Source of the DNA: Geodermatophilus telluris
GTDB taxonomy: Bacteria; Actinomycetota; Actinomycetes; Mycobacteriales; Geodermatophilaceae
NCBI RefSeq assembly: GCF_900102745.1
Contig: NZ_FMZF01000004.1
Span: 310,001 to 374,000, forward strand
Reading direction: 5' to 3'
DNA length: 64,000 nt
The translations under genes were made by a program, and so were the position numbers. The notes under the pieces are model-generated. The model ran no database searches. It saw only the letters and a program-made list of their open reading frames with translations, and was not told the origin of the DNA. Shown in pieces: positions 26,999 through 35,896 of this stretch. Each line of letters starts with the position of its first letter. Position 1 is the first letter of the stretch.

Positions 26999-27211
26999 AG
27001 GACTGCCCAGACTTCAGTTGACTCTGGTGGGTAGGGGCGGTCAGGCCGCGAGAGCGGTCTGGGTCAGTGTCTCCAACTCGATGGGGGTCATGCGGCCGAG
27101 GGCGTCTTGGCGCTGGCGGCGGTGGTCGGTCTTCCCGATCCAGATGACGATTGCCAGCCGTAGTTGCTCGCGGGTGGTCCAACGGTGGCGGTCGAGGACG
27201 TTCCGCCTCGG
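26999..27211 (-). mobile_element. 3' remnant of an IS3-family insertion sequence
   Basis: The C-terminal end of an IS3 ORF-B transposase is visible from about 27211 to the stop at 27041. NVLDRHRWTTREQLRLAIV is followed by the HRRQRQDALGRMTPIELE block. This corresponds to the final RRRxxALGxxTPxEFE region of the DDE integrase. Outside it, 26999–27023 (GGACTGCCC–GTTGACT) resembles an IS150-type terminal repeat. The catalytic DDE residues and the other end are absent, so it cannot move by itself. Confidence 0.65.
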
Positions 27212-27409
27212 TGTCCCTGAAGCCGCCCTTAGTGACATCGTCAAGGCGCCAGCGATAGCCGGTGGGCGACCCCGGCTAGCTCCACGAAGACCGGCCAGCG
27301 ACACCGACGAGTGAAGGGGGCGCGGAACAGCTCAGCGCCGAGCTGCGGATCGTGGCGCCGTGCGACGGTTGGGCCGTCTGCCTAGGGTGACCCGCCTTCA
27401 GCCGCAAGA

Positions 27410-27640
27410 TCAAGCGCGCAGCGGGCGGGTCGTCACCGAGGCGGTCCAGGTGAACTAGGGCCGGCCGTGCTCGTCGGCGGCAATTTCGGGGCCGGTCACG
27501 GCCAGTGTCGACCAGTCCGGCAAGCCCGGGTCGCCGGCGTCGAGCACACGATGGCGGAGTTCGGCCCGCAGCCCCGCGGTCGCCCGCTCGAGGTTGTCGT
27601 GGGGCAGCGACGTCGACGCCTGGTAGGCCACGGTGCGCAT
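27410..27640 (-). pseudogene. Small hypothetical protein gene stopped by an in-frame TAG
   Basis: From ATG 27640 the minus strand reads MRTVAYQASTSLPHDNLERA and continues to DEHGRP. It then meets a TAG at 27455–27457, followed in the same frame by FTWTASVTTRPLRA and a TGA at 27410. The sequence around the stop, GRP-[TAG]-FTWTA, suggests a Trp codon (TGG) became TAG. The protein would be about 76 residues. Function is unknown; its place beside the integrase remnant suggests cargo of the decayed element. Confidence 0.45.
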
Positions 27641-27741
27641 CGTCCCCGTGCCGCGGTCCGGCCGGCACGGTTCGGTCACGTGATGTCACACCAGGGGGTC
27701 GGTGGGCGTGGCGGGTCCGCGGCGGCGGCTACACCGTCCGA

Positions 27742-27969
27742 GTGACGATCCTTGTCCGCCTGCTGGACGAGCGCCGCTTCGACCCGCCGCGGGACGTCGA
27801 GGTGGAGAACGACGGCCGGTGGTGGTCCGGGGAGCAGACGGCGTGGGGCTTGTGTGATGACGGGTTCGGCTGGCGCGCCGCGGTCACCTGGCGGCAGCTG
27901 CACGACTACGGCTGGGGCCGTCACCTCACGAGTGTGCCGCCCGAGCGCGTCCGCCTCAGGGCGCGGTGA
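27742..27969 (+). CDS. Small hypothetical protein
   Basis: A 75-residue frame from GTG 27742 to TGA 27967–27969. The sequence VTILVRLLDERRFDPPRDVE, followed by GRWWSGEQTAWGLCDDG and HDYGWGRHLTSVPPERVR, has an even composition, several Trp residues and an acidic/basic balance unlike the surrounding junk frames. This makes it a likely real gene. No domain is recognised. A longer in-frame upstream start (27505) is possible but lies in low-complexity sequence. It sits between the degraded element and tRNA-Asn. Confidence 0.5.
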   Translation: MTILVRLLDERRFDPPRDVEVENDGRWWSGEQTAWGLCDDGFGWRAAVTWRQLHDYGWGRHLTSVPPERVRLRAR

Positions 27970-28168
27970 GGCGCTCCGCGCCCGATGCACAGTTCGGGGA
28001 TGTCGATCGCCGCGGCGCCGGCACGTCCTCGTCGCCGACCCGCTCGACGATCCCCGCCCGCACAGAGGATGCCCTCACCGGAGGTGGGCGGTCCGCTCGT
28101 TTGTTGGTCGTAAATTGGTCGTGGGGCCCGGGTTCACGACCGCGTCAGGCCGCTGACCTGGAGTGTTG

Positions 28169-28241
28169 CTCCCCCGATTGGACTCGAACCAATAACCCTG
28201 CGATTAACAGTCGCATGCTCTGCCAATTGAGCTACGGGGGA
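28169..28241 (-). tRNA. tRNA-Asn (anticodon GTT)
   Basis: On the minus strand a 73-base cloverleaf begins TCCCCCGTAGCTC and ends CGGGGGA plus discriminator G. The anticodon loop is CTGTTAA, giving GTT (Asn). The T-arm is GGTTCGAGTCC. CCA is not encoded. Its 3' end points toward the integrase remnant and the mobile-element genes, the usual position of an ICE attachment site. Confidence 0.95.
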
Positions 28242-28383
28242 CGGGCGGCTGCGAGCCGCGCGCCCGTCGAGAGTACCCCACGGCTCCGGGCGCCCCACGG
28301 AGGCTCTCGCGTCGCGGACGGTCCGGTGCCGCCGTAGCGTGATCACCCGGTCGGTGTCCGCTTCGAACCCCCGGAGGTCCCCC

Positions 28384-28716
28384 GTGGCCAAGTTCTCCTT
28401 CCTCGTCGGCCTCGGCGCCGGCTACGTGCTCGGCGCGCGGGCCGGCCGCGAGCGCTACGAGCAGATCCGCGGACTGTGGTCCGACGCCAAGGACAACCCG
28501 CAGCTGCAGGGCCTGGCCGGCATGGCCCAGGCGCGCGCCGACGACGTCGTCAGCTCGGTCAAGGCCAAGATGGGCCGCGATGCCGAGCCCACGGGCAGCG
28601 CCACCGCGGGCAGCGCCACCGGCCGCAGCACCGGCACCACCACGACGCCGCCCGCCACGGCCACCAGCTCGCCCGACGTCACCGCACTGCCGGTCGACCC
28701 GCCGCCGGTCGCCTGA
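28384..28716 (+). CDS. Small membrane-anchored protein, YtxH-like
   Basis: A 110-residue protein starting at GTG 28384, with GGAGG upstream. The N-terminus FSFLVGLGAGYVLGARAGRE is a glycine-zipper transmembrane segment followed by RYEQI and a helical stretch. The C-terminal 45 residues are Thr/Ser/Pro-rich and probably disordered. Such short proteins are common in actinobacteria with unknown role. It stands alone, convergent with the next gene. Confidence 0.75.
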   Translation: MAKFSFLVGLGAGYVLGARAGRERYEQIRGLWSDAKDNPQLQGLAGMAQARADDVVSSVKAKMGRDAEPTGSATAGSATGRSTGTTTTPPATATSSPDVTALPVDPPPVA

Positions 28717-28739
28717 CCCCCTGACCGCTGCCGGACCGG

Positions 28740-28755
28740 GGCCGCCGGGGCGGCC
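28740..28755. terminator. GC-rich hairpin between convergent genes
   Basis: GGCCGCC and GGCGGCC form a seven-base arm pair with two central G, abutting the stop at 28756 and 24 bases after the stop at 28716. It may end transcription in both directions. No U-tract follows, as is usual in high-GC actinobacteria. Confidence 0.4.
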
Positions 28756-29349
28756 TCAGTCAGGCTGGTCGGCCGAGACCGCCTCGGCGAGCTTGCGGCG
28801 GGCCACCTCGCGCGCCTCCGGGTCGCTGCGGTGGGCGTCGTCGTCGAAGACGACCGTCCACTCCCGCGCCGCCTGCCCGGGCACCCGGCGCGCCACGAGC
28901 AGCACCCCGCCACCGTTGGGTAGTGGCGAGCGCTGGCTGGCGACCACCGTGTCGTCGACCCGGCGGCGCACCACCGCGGGCAGGTCACCGGCGTCGGCGA
29001 GGGCGTGCCGCTGCACCGGCTCGCGGGCCTGCACGCCCGGCTCGACCTCGGCCAGCGCGGTCACCGCGAAGCTGCCGCCGCCGTCGTGGGTGGCCGTCCA
29101 GCGCGCCGCCCCGACCTCGTGCCAGCGCAGCACGCCGACCTCCCCCGCCTCGGCAAGCGGGAGGTCGGCGGGCACCACGCGCAGCCCGCGGCTGGTGGCC
29201 ACCAGCCAACCCTGCCCCCGCACCAGCTCGCCCCAGGCCAGCACCCGCTCGTCGGGGTCGGTACCCGAGCGCTGCGCGGCGTCGACGACGGCGCGCACCG
29301 GCTCCGGCGGGCGGGTGAACCGGCGGCGCAGCGCCGCGGCGAGGTTCAC
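28756..29349 (-). CDS. Hypothetical protein downstream of dnaG
   Basis: A 197-residue soluble protein whose GTG (29349) overlaps the dnaG stop as GTGA. It begins VNLAAALRRRFTRPPEP and contains VLAWGELVRGQGWLVATSRG and LRWHEVGAARWTA, a PH-like beta pattern. It ends in a helix (AREVARRKLAEAVSADQPD). It is probably translationally coupled to the primase. I see no catalytic motif. Confidence 0.75.
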   Translation of the reverse strand: MNLAAALRRRFTRPPEPVRAVVDAAQRSGTDPDERVLAWGELVRGQGWLVATSRGLRVVPADLPLAEAGEVGVLRWHEVGAARWTATHDGGGSFAVTALAEVEPGVQAREPVQRHALADAGDLPAVVRRRVDDTVVASQRSPLPNGGGVLLVARRVPGQAAREWTVVFDDDAHRSDPEAREVARRKLAEAVSADQPD

Positions 29350-32174
29350 TCGGCCAGCCCGCCGATCGCCCGCTTGCGCAGCGAGATGGCCCGCTGCTCG
29401 AGCTCCATCAGCCGGGTGAAGAGGCGCATGTACTCGTCGCCCTGCTCGACCGGGTTCATCCGCTGCAACTTGCCCTTGATGCCCGCCACCTGGCGGTTGG
29501 TGTGCATCTCCTCCAGCCGGGCCAGCACCGCCGTCACGTAGCCGGCGTCGGCCTCGCCCACCGAGCGCAGCGGCTCGACGGCGAGCGCGGTCAGCATCGC
29601 CCGCGCCGTCTCCCGCTCGCAGTGCGCGGCCACCTGGTCGAGCCACTCCGGCCCGGTGACGGTCGCCGCCGCCGCTCCCCCGGCGCCGGCCACCGCCGCG
29701 GCGACCGCCGCGTAGTCGGCATCGGTGTAGGCCTCCGGCGGGACGGCGTCGAACGACGGCCCGGCGACCTCGGGCACCTGCAGCGCGGCCTTGACCGCCT
29801 CCCGCTCCACGGCCACCGCGGCGTCGTCCGGCGTCCGCTTCGGCACCCGCGGCCGCGAGCGGGACGAGGCCACCTCCCCGCCGGTGATCCGCCGGATCCG
29901 CTCGAGCACCTCGCCCTCGTCGGTGTCGCCGATCAGGCCGGCCAGCCGGCGGGCGTACGCGGGGACCAGCGCGTGGTCCTTGACCTGCGCCAGCAGCGGC
30001 GCCGTCCGGTCCAGCGCGGCCACCCGGCCCTCGACGGTGTCGAGGTCGTACTCGGCCAGGGTCGTGCGCAGGACGAACTCGATCAGCGGCGTCCGCCGGG
30101 CCACCAGGTCGCGGACGGCGGCGTCGCCGTGCGCCTGCCGCAGCTCGCAGGGGTCGCGGCCGTCGGGCTCGACCGCGACGAACGTCTGCGCGACGAAGCG
30201 CTGGTCCTCCTTGAACGTCTTCATCGCGGCGGCCTGCCCCGCGGCGTCGCCGTCGAAGGTGTAGACGACCTCCCCGCGGAACTCGTCCTGGTCCATGAGC
30301 AGCCGCCGCAGTACGCCGATGTGCTCGGGGCCGAACGCGGTGCCGCAGGAGGCGACCGCCGTGGTCACCCCGGCGAGGTGGCAGGCCATGACGTCGGTGT
30401 AGCCCTCGACGACGACGGCCTGGTGGCGCCGGGCGATGTCCCGCTTGGCCCGCTCGATGCCGTAGAGGACGCTGCTCTTCTTGTACAGCGGCGTCTCGGG
30501 GGTGTTGAGGTACTTCGGGCCGGGGTCGTCGTCCGCCAGCTTGCGGGCGCCGAAGCCGATGACGTCGCCGGTGATGTCGCGGATCGGCCAGACCAGCCGG
30601 CGGTGGAAACGGTCGATGAGCGTGCCGCGCGAGGACTCCTTGGCCAGCCCCGCCGTCACCAGCTCCTGCTGGCTGTAGCCCCTGCCGCGCAGGTGGCGGG
30701 TCAGCCCGTCCCAGCCGCCGGGGGCGAACCCGCAGCCGAAGTCGACGGCGACCTGCCGGTCGAACCCCCGGTCGGCGAGGAACTGCCGCGCGGGCGCCGC
30801 CTCGGGACTGCGCAGCTGCTCGGCGTAGAACTCCGCGGCCGCGGTGTTGGCCGCGACCAGCCGGGCGCGCTGCCCGGCCTGCGCGCGGTCGGGCGCCCCG
30901 GTGGGCCGGCCGCCGTCGTCCTCGTACTTCAGGTCGATGTTGGCGCGCCCGGCCAGCCGCTCGACGGCCTCGGTGAAGCTCAGGTGGTCGATCTGCTGCA
31001 CGAAGCTGATGACGTCGCCGCCCGCCCCGCAACCGAAGCAGTTGCCGGTGAGGACGTTGTCCTCGAGCGTGAAGGCGTGCGTGCCGGGCACCTCGGCGCA
31101 GTAGACCTCCTCGACGCGGTCGCTCCACTCGACCGATCGGACCACCCAGCGCTTGCGCTCGTACTTCTTCCGGTTGCTCAGGATCCGGTCGCGGTGGTGC
31201 GCGAGGAGGAAGAACGAGTCGGGCAGGCCCTTGGTCATGAAGCGGACGTTGAAGACGTCGCTCATGACGCCGTCGATGCCGAGCCGGGTCTGCTTGGCGA
31301 CGCCGTAGGTCCCGATGCCGAGTCGGGTGCACAGCGTCCGGACGTACTCGAGGTCGTCGACACGCGCGGAGTTCAGGACGGCATCACCGTCGTCGGCCAC
31401 GCAGCCGTCGGCCGCGAAGTAGCCGGCCAGCCAACCGAGCAGGTAGGACGTGTCCTCGTCGAGGTGCGGGCGCTCGTCCTTGAAGTAGGCCGGCAGGCCG
31501 TAGTAGCGCGTCCCCCGCTCCTCGGACCAGCTGCGGCACCCATCGAAGAAGCCGGCCAGCTCGGCGTCCTTCTCCCCGAAGAGGACCGCGATCGAGCCTG
31601 CTCCGGAGCGGGTGCCGTCGCCGTAGACCAGTCCGCGTGCGATGCCGAAGGGAGACGGCCGGGTGGCCGGGTTGAGCACCCGGCTCATCGGGAACGAGGC
31701 CGACAGCTGGTCACCGGGCCGCAGGTCCCTGGTCAGCTTCTCGCGGCGGTCCTGCCGCAGTTTCCCCGACGGGACGAACCACCGGTGCTCGTCGGTGGCG
31801 AAGAGCACCTTCTCCCGGCCGTTGCGGGACAGGACGACCCGCATGAGCCGCTGGACGCCGTAGGAGCGGAAGGGGGCCTCCACCCAGCCGCCGTCGCCGT
31901 TCAGCACCCGGACGGTCCGTCCCGCCAGCTCGGCGATCGGGACCACACCGTCCTCCGTCAGGACGCCGGTCTCCCCCGCCAGGCAGTGGAAGAGGTTCCG
32001 CGCCGGGGTGACGTGGAACGACGGCGACTTCTCGTCGTGGAACGGGCACAGGCCCTTGAGGCTGCCGCCCCCGGCGCGCTTGAGCTGCAGGTGCTCGCCG
32101 ACCACCTCGTCGATCCGGCTGCGCTCGCGCACCAGCGCGATGTCCGCCGCTCGGATGCGTCCCCGGCCGGCCAT
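29346..32174 (-). CDS. dnaG: DNA primase DnaG, interrupted by an intein
   Basis: Synthesises RNA primers at the replication fork with DnaB. The 942-codon gene encodes a 627-residue primase plus a 315-residue intein. The CHC2 zinc domain has C43/H46 (GLCPFHDEKSPSFH). Its second half is split by the intein, and splicing restores NLFH–CFGCGAGGD. After that come LIDRFHRRLVWPIRDITGDV (catalytic N-core), VVEGYTDVMACHLAG (Toprim glutamate), YTFDGDAAGQAA (Toprim DGD) and a C-terminal helicase-binding region. The ATG at 32174 is preceded by GGAGGGG. Correct function depends on protein splicing, because the intein separates zinc ligands. Confidence 0.95.
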   Translation of the reverse strand: MAGRGRIRAADIALVRERSRIDEVVGEHLQLKRAGGGSLKGLCPFHDEKSPSFHVTPARNLFHCLAGETGVLTEDGVVPIAELAGRTVRVLNGDGGWVEAPFRSYGVQRLMRVVLSRNGREKVLFATDEHRWFVPSGKLRQDRREKLTRDLRPGDQLSASFPMSRVLNPATRPSPFGIARGLVYGDGTRSGAGSIAVLFGEKDAELAGFFDGCRSWSEERGTRYYGLPAYFKDERPHLDEDTSYLLGWLAGYFAADGCVADDGDAVLNSARVDDLEYVRTLCTRLGIGTYGVAKQTRLGIDGVMSDVFNVRFMTKGLPDSFFLLAHHRDRILSNRKKYERKRWVVRSVEWSDRVEEVYCAEVPGTHAFTLEDNVLTGNCFGCGAGGDVISFVQQIDHLSFTEAVERLAGRANIDLKYEDDGGRPTGAPDRAQAGQRARLVAANTAAAEFYAEQLRSPEAAPARQFLADRGFDRQVAVDFGCGFAPGGWDGLTRHLRGRGYSQQELVTAGLAKESSRGTLIDRFHRRLVWPIRDITGDVIGFGARKLADDDPGPKYLNTPETPLYKKSSVLYGIERAKRDIARRHQAVVVEGYTDVMACHLAGVTTAVASCGTAFGPEHIGVLRRLLMDQDEFRGEVVYTFDGDAAGQAAAMKTFKEDQRFVAQTFVAVEPDGRDPCELRQAHGDAAVRDLVARRTPLIEFVLRTTLAEYDLDTVEGRVAALDRTAPLLAQVKDHALVPAYARRLAGLIGDTDEGEVLERIRRITGGEVASSRSRPRVPKRTPDDAAVAVEREAVKAALQVPEVAGPSFDAVPPEAYTDADYAAVAAAVAGAGGAAAATVTGPEWLDQVAAHCERETARAMLTALAVEPLRSVGEADAGYVTAVLARLEEMHTNRQVAGIKGKLQRMNPVEQGDEYMRLFTRLMELEQRAISLRKRAIGGLAE
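31041..31985 (-). other. Intein with LAGLIDADG-type homing endonuclease inside dnaG
   Basis: It starts at DnaG codon 64 (Cys, 31983–31985) and ends with Asn (31041–31043), followed by Cys +1. Block A is CLAGETGVLTEDG. Block B has intein T64–H67 in FATDEHRWF. The end blocks are VYCAEVPGTHAFTLEDN and VLTGN. The penultimate residue is Gly rather than the usual His. The centre has two endonuclease-like motifs, GIARGLVYGDGT (intein residues 114–125) and LGWLAGYFAADG (183–194). Length (315) is right for a full intein with endonuclease. Confidence 0.93.
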
Positions 32175-32283
32175 GGGCCCCCTCCGTCGTGCTGCTGCTC
32201 AGGACGCCGGTGCGCGTCCCGCCCCGATCATCCCCCGCGGGGTGGACGCGGGCGGCGGCCGTCCCCACCCGGGTGCCCGCCGT

Positions 32284-32343
32284 CCTCGCGGTGCGGTGCC
32301 CGACCTCGCGCTGCGCGGTGAGGTCGGGCACTGCACCGCGAGG
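32284..32343. repeat. Long imperfect hairpin upstream of dnaG
   Basis: Arms 32284–32306 and 32321–32343 are 23 bases each with one mismatch, around a 14-base loop; each contains the core GTGCCCGACCT. It lies between the stop of the YdcF-like gene's strand-mate region and dnaG (start 32174). It may end transcription or be a dispersed palindromic repeat. Confidence 0.7.
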
Positions 32344-32357
32344 TGCGGGCGGGCGGG

Positions 32358-32984
32358 TCAGCCGATCCCGGGGGCACCCGCCACGCTCTCGCCGGTCGCG
32401 CGGTAGAGCAGGTAGGCCGCGGTCTCCCGCAGGATGTAGCGGAACTGCGTGGTGCGCGTCTGCACGGCCGGCCCCTGGCGGGTGGGCGAGCTGGTCACCT
32501 CCATGCCGGCGTCCTCGGCCATCCGCTCGGCGCGCATGGCGTGCCAGGGGTCGGTGACCAGGACGGCGGTGGTCCAGCCCCGCTCGGCGTAGGCCGTGCC
32601 CACCGCCCGCATGCTCTCCAGCGTGTCCACGCCCTCGGGCACGGCGAGCAGCGAGTCGGCCGGGATGCCGGCGTCCTCCAGGTAGGCGCGGCCGGCGTCG
32701 GCCTCGGTGAACTGGTCGCCGGCCGCCTTGCCGCCGACGGTCACCACCACGGGGGCGACGCCGTCCTCCCACAGCGACAGCGCGTGCTCCAGCCGCGCCG
32801 CGAAGATCGACGACGGGACGCCGTTGTACTGCGCCGACCCGAGCACCACGATCGCGTCGGACTGCGGCCGGGCGTCGTGCCGCGCGGTCCACCAGATGGC
32901 CGCGGCGGTCGAGGTCACCAGCAGCAGCACGGCGAGGACGACGGCACCGAACACCCGAGTCACCAGCGCCCCCGCCCACGTCAC
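32358..32984 (-). CDS. YdcF/SanA-family membrane-anchored protein (DUF218)
   Basis: A 208-residue protein with an N-terminal signal anchor (VFGAVVLAVLLLVTSTAAAI) followed by a DUF218 domain outside the membrane. Conserved blocks are DAIVVLGSAQYNG, VVVTVGGKAAGDQ, DTLESMRAV and AVLVTDPWHAMRA. Family members (ElyC, SanA, YdcF) are tied to envelope integrity, though the reaction is not settled. Start GTG 32984. It has no close operon partner and is separated from ppdK by a hairpin. Confidence 0.85.
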   Translation of the reverse strand: MTWAGALVTRVFGAVVLAVLLLVTSTAAAIWWTARHDARPQSDAIVVLGSAQYNGVPSSIFAARLEHALSLWEDGVAPVVVTVGGKAAGDQFTEADAGRAYLEDAGIPADSLLAVPEGVDTLESMRAVGTAYAERGWTTAVLVTDPWHAMRAERMAEDAGMEVTSSPTRQGPAVQTRTTQFRYILRETAAYLLYRATGESVAGAPGIG

Positions 32985-33043
32985 CGATCGAGGATGACAC
33001 GGGGCCGGCGCCGTCCGTGGTTGGCGGGACGGGCGTGGCGCGT

Positions 33044-33070
33044 GGGGCTCCCCGGCGGGCGGGGAGCCCC
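33044..33070. terminator. Hairpin terminator after ppdK
   Basis: GGGGCTCCCC (33044–33053) and GGGGAGCCCC (33061–33070) form a perfect ten-base stem with a seven-base loop directly after the ppdK stop (33075). It probably ends ppdK transcription before the YdcF-like gene. Confidence 0.6.
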
Positions 33071-33074
33071 GTGC

Positions 33075-35777
<2,703 letters not shown>

Positions 35778-35896
35778 CGTGCACCTCCGCGCTCGTCCGT
35801 CGGGGCTCCGATCACGACGGTGTGCACAGACGTCTCAGACGTCCGCTCGGAGCAGGACTGTGATGGTGGCCCACGGGCGGAGGACACGCCAGCCCG

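Noticed and set aside
29346-32174. dnaG as a frameshifted or fused gene
   Set aside because: The extra 315 residues have complete intein end blocks and restore the zinc motif on removal.
35829-35843. GACGTC-TCA-GACGTC upstream of ppdK as an operator
   Set aside because: Too short and without a known regulator to support it.
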